The position numbers were made by a program, and so were the translations under genes. Source: Datnioides undecimradiatus (taxonomy: Eukaryota; Chordata; Actinopteri; Lobotiformes; Datnioididae). Taken from it: DNA of 64,000 nt. The DNA is taken from the NCBI GenBank assembly GCA_008933995.1, contig WARS01000071.1, forward strand, positions 1,716,047 through 1,780,046, read 5' to 3'. Below, piece after piece: positions 55,929 through 64,000 of the stretch; within the stretch, counting starts at the first letter, position 1, and each line of letters opens with the position of its first letter. The notes beneath the pieces are model-generated. The model was not told the DNA's origin, did no database searches, and was given only the letters and a program-made list of their open reading frames with translations.

Positions 55929-58815
55929 CTGGCAGTTGAGGCAGACCCCTCCTCCTCTGTAGTGTCCGTGGACATCCAGACTGCCCCTCCTCTGATCCAC
56001 CTCACTGTCGTAGTAGCAGTCAAACGAGTGGCGGTGACAGTTACAGGCTGCAGACACAAACACACAGAAACAGTCGGCGGGCAAATTCACAATAATTCAC
56101 GACTCGTCATAAAAAGGAAAACAATTCATTTAAATCAGCAGCGGAGCAACGGCCCAGTTTAATGTAAAGCAGGCGATAAAATGAAGAGATACAGCGTTTA
56201 GGGCTCGACTATGTTGTGATTGACAAGTCGCTACCACAGGAATCGTCAGTCAGGACAGAAGCAGAGCAATCTGTCCTTCTACGTCCATGACAACTCGTTA
56301 TTTCAACCTGTTGATGTTTCAGAGAGACGCTTCTAACGCGCTGTCCTGCTCTGTGGCGTCACGTCAGTTACAGGCGTGAGTCTGAAACCTGCTCCCTCCG
56401 ACAGGTGTTGAGCCGTGGCCGGTGGGATCACACACTGAGGATCACATTCAGCATGTTTCCAAACAAATAACACACACAGAAAAATAAAGGACAGCGACGA
56501 GAGACGCTGTAATTAACACGACCGCACAGGGACATTTGATCAAAGTCTGTTATCAGATCCTTCAGACGGCACCACAAACAGTTATTGCTCATGTGTAACT
56601 GCAGTCAGTGATCAGAGAGCGGACGCACTTTCTGAAGCTTGAGAACTATTTTTAGGACAAGTTCAAACCAACATGAGACGAACAGAGATGTTTGATTTTA
56701 ACGTACGTCCATGAAAGTGTGTATTATCATACGTGCTTCCACGAATGCAAACCTGAAACCAAGCATTAACTAAAAGTGCTGCAGACACTAATGCACCTGC
56801 AACAACATATCATCAACACACATTTGCACGTCCATGTGATGGGCTGCAGGGCAGAGATCTGATCTAAATGAGCAATGTGCAAAATGTGCATAATCACATT
56901 TTAAAATACTTTACAATGTGACGCAGCATCGTAGCATGTTAGCCAGAAGACAAATGATGCTAAAGTGTGGACACATTGTTTTTACTAGATAAACATCAGA
57001 AACCTTGATGCGTCAATAAACACACTGGTTGACGAGTGCTTTGCACAAACATTTATAGAGAAATAAAACCCCATTTATCTGAATTTCGAGCTCTCGTCTC
57101 TCTCCTGTCTCCCTCTGCTGCCTGGTATTCAAACCCTGATCTATCGTCTATTTCAGGCTGGCGGAGGCTAAGGATTTTCCCAGCATGCACCAGGTGAACA
57201 GATTTAGGAACAGATCAACAACTTGTTAAGGAACAAATGAGAAACATCTGATTTCTTCGTCTTCACCTTTATTTTCGGTAGTTAATCAGAGATGAGTGCA
57301 ACTTTTCTGCTTTGCACGAACATCTGGTTCGTGTCTGTCTAACCCGTCTTTGAAAACAGCTGACGGCAGATGTTCAGGAGTTTATTTAGCTGCATGAATA
57401 CAGGAGAGACCAGCCAGGCTGCTACAATCTCTAAAGAAGAAGAAAAAGAGTAGAAGAAGAAGCTGTTCGAACTCAATGTTTCTCCTTGTGTGCCTGATTC
57501 TGTCGCCTTTGATTGTGCGACAAACGTCCCAAACTCGACCTCATCTTTGCTCCTGTACGTCCAGCCAGGAAGACCAAATACATCTGTTAACTTAATCTAA
57601 GACAGATAAACAGAGTCGCCTGCTTAAGATGCACACGCACAGAATCCAGAACAACCCTCGCTCTTCACACGGCGTCAGTGAAAACCCAGATAGAGCTTCT
57701 GGTTCTTATCTGACCGCTCAGCGCCTGAGAGGTGCCGGCTGGATAAACCAGCGCTCCTTTACCCTCCGGCTCCTGATAGCGCTGAGAGTTTTACTCATTT
57801 GAGGTTTTTTTTGTACTTTCCTGAAACCAACCGGAAAAGAAAAGCTAAGAAAAGACATTTAGAGGCCTGTTCAGTGCAGTCGAGTGATAAGCTAAGCAGG
57901 TCCGGGTTAACTCAGCCTGCCTGCAGAGCTCCCCTTCACAGTACGGCTCCATTTGTCTTTAAAAAGTCTGAAATTCAAACTTCTGTGATGTCTGTGCAGG
58001 TTTGCATGAGCAGGACCTGGTATAGTATGACAGTGCAGTCTCTCTCTGGCTGCAGCAGCGACGGCAGCCTCGCAGCGCCGCAGCAGGCGCCTGCATCAGA
58101 CGCCTGCATCAGACGCCTGCACCGCTGCAGTTTTTGCTCCTATCAAGTTGCCCTTCGCCGACCTTTTTTGTCATTGTGATACTCACGTTGGTCTACGTTA
58201 AATATAACTGCGGCTTTGATAACAGACGGCCCACATGTGTAAATATAACCAGAGTTTTGATAACGCAACGACGCGTCGCAGCCAGGCAGAGCTGCTGAGC
58301 TCACCGACAGCGTAACACAGTCATGACTTGAATCAAACACAAACTGAGCAGACACAAGGTTGTTCTTCAGAAGCTTGAATGAAAAGCACTGGCATCCTGA
58401 CAGCAGAGGCAATTTATGTGTTTTAAATGAATGTATTGTATAAGAAATACATTTTTACATGACTGCTGACTGAAAAATGTGATTGTTTATGTTATTTATT
58501 CTCTTTTTCTGTCATTTTGCAATTGTATTTCAGGTACGAGTGCATATCCAATAAGTTATTAACATATAAAATATATGGATTATTGGGAAAGAGGGTGCAA
58601 AGAAGATATTAAACACAACAAAGACAACAGTTTCATCCAAACACTGAAGCTTTTTTAAGTGACGCAGTTCAGACGTGCACGTGCGACAGTTAGCAGGGAG
58701 GCTAACAGCAGCAGCGCCGTGACCCCTGCGTCTGTTCAGCCTCATTGAGTTAACGAGTTCTGTTGAACCAGCACATGAAAGAAAACACACTCCTGTGCAG
58801 GGATCACTGATTAGA

Positions 58816-58860
<45 letters not shown>

Positions 58861-59007
58861 TGTGTGTGCACGCACGTGTGGCCGTACTCACGTTCACACT
58901 CGTTGGCGCTGTAGGTCGTGGCCGGTTTCCACGGCAACTGGTTGTACCCGGGGCAACACTGGTCACAGGACACGCCGCAGGTGTTGTGCTGGCAGTCGCA
59001 CTGTAAC
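23589..59007 (-). CDS. lama5: lama5, laminin subunit alpha-5 (5' end beyond window)
   Basis: This is a secreted, trimer-forming basement-membrane protein (the alpha chain of laminins 511/521) that binds integrins and dystroglycan through its LG domains. I placed 72 coding exons on the minus strand. The first 71 join into 3,257 codons with matching phases and no stop. Domain order is partial LEa array, domain IVb, LE array IIIb, domain IVa (L4), LE array IIIa, coiled coil I/II, LG1-LG5, as in human LAMA5 (about 3,695 residues). The signal peptide, LN domain and first LE part are upstream of 64000. All introns fit GT-AG except one probable GC-AG intron after 40317. Exon 72 does not join exon 71 in frame, and an extra exon at 46865-46994 is an alternative to exon 17. 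Introns over 300 bases not listed separately hold only simple repeats that I can see. Confidence 0.97.
24308..25263 (-). CDS. lama5: lama5 exons 67-70: basic hinge and LG4 domain
   Basis: Exons: 25263-25109, 25009-24817, 24703-24566, 24467-24308. Exon 67 begins with a strongly basic hinge ([14 protein letters not shown], codons to 25219) containing RxxR sites, then enters LG4 ([18 protein letters not shown]). Later markers are [38 protein letters not shown] and [12 protein letters not shown]. In related laminin alpha chains the LG3-LG4 hinge is cut by proteases; for this fish that is inference. Confidence 0.94.
25378..26347 (-). CDS. lama5: lama5 exons 63-66: LG3 domain and start of the LG3-LG4 spacer
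   Basis: Exons: 26347-26204, 26098-25968, 25885-25718, 25510-25378. LG3 markers are [40 protein letters not shown] and [25 protein letters not shown]. Exon 66 then encodes a Pro/Lys-rich hinge ([17 protein letters not shown]). A TG repeat precedes exon 63 in the sense direction, and a CA-rich repeat (25308-25375 on this window) follows exon 66's donor. Confidence 0.95.
27143..28316 (-). CDS. lama5: lama5 exons 59-62: LG2 domain
   Basis: Exons: 28316-28151, 27883-27749, 27643-27492, 27275-27143. Markers are [43 protein letters not shown] and [17 protein letters not shown]. The order and cysteine pair fit an LG fold. Confidence 0.95.
28438..29886 (-). CDS. lama5: lama5 exons 55-58: LG1 domain
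   Basis: Exons: 29886-29707, 29607-29468, 29108-28949, 28571-28438. They encode [49 protein letters not shown] and [21 protein letters not shown], which align closely with human LG1. LG1-LG3 are the integrin-binding head (alpha3beta1, alpha6beta1, alpha6beta4). Exon 56's donor runs directly into a CA repeat. Confidence 0.96.
29997..34708 (-). CDS. lama5: lama5 exons 43-54: coiled-coil domains II and I
   Basis: Exons: 34708-34557, 34452-34342, 34210-34099, 33752-33579, 33338-33142, 33067-32951, 32601-32447, 31901-31772, 31651-31549, 31428-31315, 31119-30937, 30139-29997. The region starts with [13 protein letters not shown], the Cys pair at the long-arm start. Long Glu/Lys/Asn/Leu-rich helical sequence follows, with [31 protein letters not shown] and [14 protein letters not shown] conserved against human. 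This segment forms the alpha-beta-gamma triple coiled coil. Introns 32602-32950, 31902-32446 and 30140-30936 are non-coding, the last AT-rich. Confidence 0.94.
34808..37234 (-). CDS. lama5: lama5 exons 36-42: inner LE array (domain IIIa)
   Basis: Exons: 37234-37121, 36995-36865, 36679-36599, 36446-36232, 36092-35992, 35869-35686, 34948-34808. They encode LE modules with markers [66 protein letters not shown] and [16 protein letters not shown]. The array ends [11 protein letters not shown], leading into the coiled coil. The 737-base intron 34949-35685 holds a 30-bp tandem repeat (35041-35115). Confidence 0.95.
35041..35115. repeat. 30-bp tandem repeat, 2.5 units
   Basis: Units 35041-35070 and 35071-35100 are identical; a 15-base partial third copy follows. 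It lies in a lama5 intron. Confidence 0.92.
37392..39848 (-). CDS. lama5: lama5 exons 32-35: domain IVa (L4) with RGD
   Basis: Exons: 39848-39687, 38191-38084, 37968-37885, 37622-37392. They encode the globular L4 domain: [48 protein letters not shown] and [17 protein letters not shown]. An RGD tripeptide (codons at 38132-38140) sits where human LAMA5 has QRGDVF. In the mouse chain this region supports RGD-dependent cell adhesion. The acceptor of exon 35 follows a long C-rich (sense strand) tract at 37626-37679. The 1.5 kb intron 38192-39686 contains an (AGCTT)5 run at 39021-39045. Confidence 0.95.
37626..37679. repeat. G-rich (GGGGA/GAGG) tract before lama5 exon 35
   Basis: More than four runs of three or more G on the plus strand, so quadruplex-capable. 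It serves as the C-rich polypyrimidine tract of the exon 35 acceptor on the sense strand. Confidence 0.85.
38132..38140 (-). other. lama5: RGD integrin-binding motif in domain IVa
   Basis: AGA-GGA-GAC encodes Arg-Gly-Asp within TMRGDALAL. It is positionally conserved with mammalian alpha-5. Cell-binding use is known for mouse and only inferred here. Confidence 0.85.
40317..43109 (-). CDS. lama5: lama5 exons 28-31: middle LE array (domain IIIb)
   Basis: Exons: 43109-42898, 42553-42352, 40717-40573, 40457-40317. They encode LE modules with markers [58 protein letters not shown] and [13 protein letters not shown]. The last exon ends ACCGAG followed by GCACGT rather than GT. This boundary is the one that keeps the frame and matches human length, so a GC-AG intron is inferred. 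Confidence 0.93.
40718..42351 (-). other. lama5 intron between exons 29 and 30
   Basis: 1.6 kb without coding signal. It contains TG repeats (40919-40990, about 41101-41150, 41331-41371), an RFX-type palindrome GTTGCCTGGCAAC at 41477-41489 and an adjacent imperfect 21-bp tandem duplication (41484-41525). Confidence 0.7.
41477..41489. promoter_or_regulatory. RFX (X-box) palindrome in a lama5 intron
   Basis: GTTGCCTGGCAAC is a perfect inverted repeat of GTTGCC with a one-base spacer. Function is inferred from motif only. Confidence 0.45.
43205..48891 (-). CDS. lama5: lama5 exons 16-27: domain IVb of the short arm
   Basis: Exons: 48891-48735, 48124-47986, 46616-46474, 46342-46239, 45713-45575, 45493-45330, 45193-45085, 44452-44355, 44268-44055, 43781-43655, 43566-43427, 43320-43205. 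The region matches human LAMA5 from the PARDHYLPDLHHL segment to [12 protein letters not shown]. Markers include [31 protein letters not shown] and [12 protein letters not shown]. Exon 24 (44268-44055) encodes a Pro/Ala-rich, poorly conserved stretch. This is the globular domain specific to alpha-5 type chains. Its second exon has a homologous alternative downstream (46865-46994). Confidence 0.93.
45728..45790. repeat. 18-bp GA-rich tandem repeat beside lama5 exon 20
   Basis: Three near-perfect copies of GACAGGCAGAGAGAGAGA lie immediately upstream (sense) of the exon 20 acceptor, forming its CT-rich tract. Confidence 0.88.
45947..46153. mobile_element. MITE-like element with 16-bp perfect terminal inverted repeats
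   Basis: Ends are GTTAGCTTAGCTTAGC (45947-45962) and its exact reverse complement (46138-46153), 207 bases apart. The interior is AT-rich and non-coding, inside a lama5 intron. Similar GCTTAGC-bounded short elements are common in percomorph genomes. No transposase is present. Confidence 0.55.
46865..46994 (-). CDS. lama5: lama5 exon 17, version b (probable mutually exclusive exon)
   Basis: 130 bases, entering at phase 0 and leaving at phase 1, exactly like version a. It encodes 43 residues including [17 protein letters not shown] and GKITAYQVN, which align with version a ([20 protein letters not shown]) but lack its two terminal cysteines. The acceptor has a long pyrimidine tract and the donor is GAG|GTAGGT. 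Adding it after version a shifts the frame and hits a stop, so only one can be used. No such exon is known to me in human LAMA5. Confidence 0.75.
47870..47912. repeat. (AAG)n microsatellite between the alternative lama5 exons
   Basis: About 14 uninterrupted AAG units on plus ((CTT)n on sense), about 75 bases downstream of the donor of exon 17a and upstream of exon 17b. Confidence 0.92.
47986..48124 (-). CDS. lama5: lama5 exon 17, version a
   Basis: 139 bases, entering at phase 0 and leaving at phase 1. It encodes [24 protein letters not shown] and a final CGNC, which aligns well with human LAMA5 (SPDLFWLVFRYVNRG...CANC). The donor is T|GTAAGT. The last Cys codon is completed by the next exon. 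It is flanked upstream by a (GGA)n tract at about 48156-48186 and downstream by an (AAG)n tract at 47870-47912. Confidence 0.9.
49355..59007 (-). CDS. lama5: lama5 exons 1-15: N-terminal LE (EGF-like) array
   Basis: Exons in gene order: 59007-58892, 56047-55929, 55815-55725, 55359-55225, 55118-55053, 54317-54177, 53559-53422, 52923-52789, 51864-51730, 51549-51412, 50509-50457, 50201-50102, 49973-49921, 49664-49559, 49454-49355. They encode cysteine-rich laminin-type EGF modules, with recurrent patterns such as CQHNTCG, CxCKPN, CDxCAPGFYG and [10 protein letters not shown]. The first exon begins inside LE1 with a split codon, so the LN domain must precede it. Exon 5 carries an in-frame run of five Asn codons in a between-repeat loop. 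Exons 11 and 13 are only 53 bases. LE arrays form the rigid short arm. Confidence 0.95.
50510..51411 (-). other. lama5 intron between exons 10 and 11
   Basis: About 0.9 kb without coding signal. It includes a GCTAGC/GCTAAC-rich palindromic patch at about 50920-50970 and a TG repeat at about 51363-51408 next to the donor of exon 10. Confidence 0.65.
51865..52788 (-). other. lama5 intron between exons 8 and 9
   Basis: About 0.9 kb. It holds nothing beyond AT-rich sequence and the TG repeat 52731-52785 that directly follows the donor of exon 8 in the sense direction. Confidence 0.65.
52925..53160. repeat. imperfect ~65-70-bp minisatellite in a lama5 intron
   Basis: Three diverged copies (ATGTTGGAGGATCATATAGA, GATGAATAAGGGCCATGTAG and ATGTAGGAGGATCATCATAG cores) are separated by GACAGGCAG-type simple repeats, directly upstream (sense) of exon 8. 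Confidence 0.75.
55362..55640. repeat. long polypurine (plus) / polypyrimidine (sense) tract before lama5 exon 4
   Basis: About 280 bases built of GGA, GGGA and GAGGA units on the plus strand. The sense strand is therefore a very long CT tract with no AG from about 55660 to the acceptor. It is mirror-repeat-like. Confidence 0.92.
56048..58891 (-). other. lama5 intron 1 (as numbered here)
   Basis: 2.8 kb between the first two LE exons, without coding signal. A short direct repeat with unit CGCCTGCATCAGA occurs at about 58087-58120. The TG repeat 58818-58859 lies just after the donor of exon 1 in the sense direction. Confidence 0.7.
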
Positions 59008-62000
59008 CTGTAAACAACAACAACAACAACAACAACAAAACAATGTTTAAAGTGATGAAACACACACAGTGCAGACACAACAGGCTGAGCTGTGGACCTA
59101 TCTCAGCCACATTGTGCTTTGGGGAAAACATCGTTTGAACTTTTCTCAAAAGTTCACATTCCTGTTCCTCTTAACCTGCTAAAGCAAAGAGGACGGAAAG
59201 AAAGAGAAGAAAGACAGAGAGGAGCAGGAGGAGGAGGAGGAGGAGGAGGGGGAGCAGGAGGAGGAGAGTGACAGAGACTAAAGAAAAGAGAAAAGTGGAA
59301 ATCGACCTCCTCTAACAATGAAAGAGTTAATCTTTCTCCTTCATCGACGGCGGCTGACTGCTTCACCCCGGCTTTTAATCGGATTAGTCTGTAAACCTGC
59401 GAGCCTGCGGAGTGTGGCCAAAACACAGCAGAGCGAGAGAAGAAGAAAAAACCCTCAGCGCTTTTCTGCCGACTCTTAACCCGGAGTCAAACATGGACGA
59501 CTGGAGTCACGGGAGTGAGAAGAGTCATCTGGAGGTGGAAACAAACCCAAGGAGATGGAGCAACAAATGAGATTCTTGTGGTTTTCAGTCTGACTCCAGC
59601 TCCTAAGCAGCTCTTCTCAAACGGTGACTGTGAGCACCAGCGTACACACAGCATTTTGCTTTTTTGGGGGATTTTTCTCAACTTCTTTGCAGACGACTCA
59701 CTTCTGTTTTTCTAAGACACATTCCTAAAGGCAGCCCGAATGTTTTAGCTTTAAAGCTCCTCTAAAACTGCACAAATAACCAGACACACTCACAAACATC
59801 CGGCTTTCGTCTTCAGTGTGAAAGGGCAAAATAGGCATTAGAACCCTGCAGGAATCATGGGTGTTTGTCGACTACGGCTCTGCTCCATTATAAATTTGTC
59901 TTATGCAAACATTATGTCTTATGTTCCTGCAAAGCTGAGTCTCAGTCTGACCTAATCCGAGCTTCTCTCCTGGTTGGGTACAGTTATTTTCTTCATAAAG
60001 CCAGGAAACACATAAAAACACGACCCCTTCCTGTGAGAATGCACCAGAAAACATGGCGGCTGTTTCAGAAATCAGTCAGAATAAACTTAAACAGCTGAAA
60101 AAACCGTGCATCTGTCCACAGGCTCATGACTTTGATATCAACGTGTGTGTAATCATCAGATGAGTTCACATGTATGAAGTGTTTCAGCAGCTGAACCGTT
60201 CTGACTGGACGGCTGCTCTGCTGCAGGAGGCATGTGGCTGCGCTCTGCTCTGCTCTGATAACGTGCCTGTGCATTGTGCTGCAGCGGCCTGATTGTGTTC
60301 CCAGCCTTCACCTTCTCCCATCAGATGCATTCACTGAGTCGAGCCCTCGCCGTTTTAATTCACACGCTCGCTCATGCGCGCCCTCCCTCTCTCCTTCTCC
60401 CTCCATCCCTCCTTCCCTCCTTCCCGTCATCCCTGCTGAGCTGCTCCACTCGAGCGCTTTAGGAAGTGACTTTCAATGGAGGGTTTCCAGCCAAATTCAC
60501 TACTTCCTGGTTTGGATCGTTAGCAGTGGACCGGCTGCTTCCTGCCTCAAGCAGAGTAAAACTCATTACTCAAAGAGTCACAGCTGAATTTCAGTTTCAA
60601 TTTGACTTTTACTTCACAAACGCAGACGCTGTTCCCTCAATTTTCCATTTCCTCATCGATTATTTCCAAGTCTCACGTTTGCTTTTTACTGTTTATTTAC
60701 TTTGTCATTACTCAGAAGTTAAAAATGAAACCTGTGCCTCTCCTCCCTGCGCACAGGCCTGTTTGACCTTGAAGTCAAAACACTTTGTTATTCACACAGT
60801 TGCAGCTTTGTTTTGAGAGTTTGCACTGAGTGTAACTGCTGTTATGGGAGTTTGGGCTGTTTGTTGGAGCTCCTGCTGCAGGGAGGGGAAGAGAAAGCAG
60901 GTATAACAATCTGACTTCTTACTTTAATCCTTTGTTTTTTGTCCTTGAAAGCTTTAAAACCAGCATGCGAGACGTAAAACAGGTAAAATAACCTGAGACC
61001 CAGAAGGCAGGATAAAGACTGGGCGATATTACTTTAAATGAATATGACCGCTGCTTCAAAAGTTAACTCAATTTCAATTTATAAACATTTGTTTTAACAA
61101 TTGTTGATCATATTAATTACAGATGTCCTCTAAATGCCTCACATGCAGATTATCGGTAGAAGATAGAATTTACAGATGTTCCTAAACGCCTCATTTGCAG
61201 ACTAATGCTGCTACTCGTGGTGTCCCTGCTGCTCCTGACCCAGCTCACTCTTTATTCTTCATTAACACCATTTGGGCATCAAAACTGTGTCTAATTGCTC
61301 CGTTTAAACCAATAAAACCATGAAGTTTCCCAAAAAAAGTAAAAAATGATTGATTTTATATCATTTACTTAACAAAAGAAAGAAAAAACATTAATTAAAG
61401 TGAAACTTAGAGTGAAGCCAGACGGTCTTCTCATTTTACAGCCATGACAATGTGCAATCAACATTTAATGAGCCTGATAATGACGAGCTACAGCCAGTCG
61501 GACACTTTACTCAGAACACAGGCTGTGTTTCATGTGTTTTATGGCTGCAGGATATTACACAAGTCGAAGCCTTCAGTCAGCTGCTGCCTTCAAACACAGA
61601 CCTCCAGTCAGCGGACCTGCCGTGGCCTGCAACGCACCTGCTGCACATCACGACGTCAGACAAAGTCCCGCATTGATGCGCGTTCCTACATGTGCATTCC
61701 TCTGCTCTGACGCGCACCGGGCCGAGTATGAATTCCCCTCCACTGCGTTCCCATCGATCAAACACCTGCCTGCGTGAAACATGCAGCCACTGCACGGCTT
61801 GGGGGATGTACGCGAGTGTTTGGAGAACGTCTGGGAGGTTCTGATGCAGATATAAACCAACCAGAGACAGATCTCAGTCCACATTCCTGCTCCGTCCCTC
61901 TAACTGTTTAAAATACCCTGAATCACGCACTTATATCCACTATCACTGTAACTGTTTAAAAGGTGCTTTAAACAGTTTAAGGTGGATGTTTCCAATAAGG

Positions 62001-64000
62001 CCGATCACTCTTTGAAGCGTGAGTCACAGATGAAACACTCAGCCTGTCCTTCGGTGAAGTCAAACATCTGGATTCATCCAAGTCTTTGGCTTTTCCCCTG
62101 AAGCTGCGGGCCGGTGAAACCTCCTGCACAGCGTTATGTTTCAGTGAGGGCCGCCTGGTTTCACAGGGGACTCTCTCTCTCTCTCTCATCGCTTTAATAG
62201 AATTATGGTCGATGACACGAAGGGATCAGAAAACACACGAACACGCTCTGCGCTTCCGTCCTCCTCATGCTTCCCTATTATCCCGACACCCGAAGGAAAA
62301 CCCCATGTACACACACACACACACACGTGCATGCACACACAGGTTCAGACAGTGTTACATCATCCCACACACACACACACACACCCCAGCTGTGCCGATG
62401 ATTAACCCAGATGTGGCGTCACCTCTGCGAGCGCCGACCCTGAACTGGAGGTGATGCAGCAAAGTGGAACCAAATGGGGCCTGATCAGAACAAACCGACC
62501 CAGCATCGCGTCGCGTCATTGGACCAGGAAACGTTTCATAAACTCATATTTCCTGCTTTTAAACTTTGTTTTCAGTCAAACTTTATTCAAACTATGAGCA
62601 CTGATCTGAACCGAGGTCATAACGTGTTTAACTCCCGGCGTTCAGCCACTGTTAACTGGACGTTTGGGCTCAAATCAGTAAAATCATCACTGAATATCAA
62701 CAGGTTTCATTCTGTTTGTTTTGTTCGTCTGTCACTACACCTTTTAATAGGTCACATGACCAAACATGGACCAAAATGGACGAGTTCTCTGTTCACGCTG
62801 TGGAGTTTGCTCGACATCTTGACACCTGGGTGCTCTCCAGTTTGGTTCTGTTCACTGACAACTTGAGTTTAATTCCTCTGTGAGAAATAAAACATGTAGA
62901 CACTTTAATGGTCGAAAGACTTGGACTGTCTGTTCTGCAGCTGAGTTTAGTTTTATTTATTTGTTTGTTTGTTTATCTCGGCACAGTCTCAGTCAACACT
63001 CTGATGCATCCAGATGCACATCATTATAAAAACCCCTGAAACCATCTGTTTTCATTCATTTTAGCTGATAATTTCAGTAAAAGCTGTGTAAGACTTGCTG
63101 TTTTCGTTCACCGTTGCCGTGGTGACAGCAGCACGTACAGTAAGTTCAGTCCTTGCTCCTGCAAAGCTTCATCTCAAACGTCCGCTTATGTTTTCAGCCA
63201 AACCTCCACATTACTAACATCTGCAGTGTAAGCACACGTTAGCTGTGGCTGTGACAAGCATATACAGTTACAGTGCAGCCTCGGCGCGTCGTGACGGCAC
63301 CTGGTTCATTCTGAGGAGATGAGCGCCGGCGTGTTTCATCACCGTGATCTCTCTAAATCCCTGCGATCAGGGGCAAAGGGAGTGAAGCCAGGACTCCAGG
63401 GCTGATCCTCGCTGTGTGTTTAGCCTGACTGTGCAGTGGGGTTAGTCATCATCAGCTAAACTGCCATGCATTACAGCAGCAGCACGAACCCCTCCCTCCA
63501 CCCCTGTGGTGTGAATATCTGCACCGGCTCACAGCGAGGGGGGTGGAAAGAGCCTTAACTGCACTAACTGTGTGAAATCTGAGCTGGGAGACCAGAGCGG
63601 TCGCAACGACGCTGCATTCTGAATTCTAACAATTATACTTAGTTTAACCCCAGAATAACCAGTTTAGTCTGAAATAACATGAAGAGAAATGAGAGACAAT
63701 GCAAACGTCTGCTGAGATCATCTGCCCCCAGCTCAGAAATACCCAGGCTGTATACACACGGCGTCTTACAGGAACTGTCAGGGGCCCCACAAAGTTATTA
63801 CAAACACAAATCAAACACGACGTCCCTCCACATCTGTCTGCTCCCAACACAGACACACTGGATTCAAACAGGCTCCTGCTTTAGTTTAAACAGAGTCTGA
63901 GGCTGAACACAGATGACTTCAGTGCAACAGCAGATCAGGACCCGGTCTGAGCTGATAATGTGAAAGGCTGATCCGGTGACGCTCCTCTGCAGCCTTCTGC
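59008..64000 (-). other. lama5 intron upstream of the first LE exon in view
   Basis: At least 5 kb with no LN-domain exon recognisable on the minus strand and no other gene on either strand. It holds an (AAC)n run next to the exon acceptor (59011-59036), a (GGA)n tract (59221-59268), a C/T-rich stretch (about 60375-60430), a (CT)n run (about 62168-62188) and CA repeats (62310-62392). Confidence 0.7.

Noticed and set aside
62474..62866. 130-residue plus-strand open frame
   Set aside because: No recognisable domain, unremarkable composition, inside a lama5 intron; not supportable as a gene from sequence alone.

Overview
This window is nuclear DNA of a bony fish, most likely a percomorph teleost. 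Three spliced, vertebrate-type genes sit close together with compact introns, (CA/TG)n microsatellites are very dense, and there is no bacterial-style gene packing. I identified genes from translated exons compared with remembered vertebrate families; splice sites were read by eye and checked by reading phase. Layout from left to right: (1) dnajc5 (cysteine string protein alpha), minus strand, coding 1784-4331, with a probable non-coding first exon near 17326 and therefore a ~12.9 kb first intron. (2) A CpG-rich, probably bidirectional promoter around 17.33-17.65 kb. (3) adrm1 (proteasome ubiquitin receptor Rpn13), plus strand, coding 18562-22048, nine coding exons, 406 residues, complete. (4) lama5 (laminin alpha-5), minus strand, from 23589 to 59007 and continuing past the right edge. 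It has 72 constitutive coding exons plus one apparent alternative exon. The first 71 exons join into 3,257 uninterrupted codons, from the first LE repeats to the middle of LG5. The N-terminal LN domain lies beyond base 64000. adrm1 and lama5 are tail to tail, as in human 20q13.33; dnajc5 and adrm1 are head to head. The genes do not form a pathway: dnajc5 is a synaptic-vesicle co-chaperone, adrm1 a proteasome subunit and lama5 a basement-membrane protein. The most interesting signals are in lama5. A tandem exon pair (47986-48124 and 46865-46994) encodes homologous versions of one segment of domain IVb. Both exons have the same entry and exit phases, and including both would create a stop, which is the signature of mutually exclusive splicing. 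The LG5 end looks damaged: one exon seems to be missing, and conserved C-terminal residues continue in another frame past the in-frame stop. CA repeats follow many lama5 donors and TG repeats precede many acceptors on the sense strand. No prokaryotic, viral, CRISPR or RNA-gene system was found. Most of the remaining sequence is intron, UTR and simple repeat.
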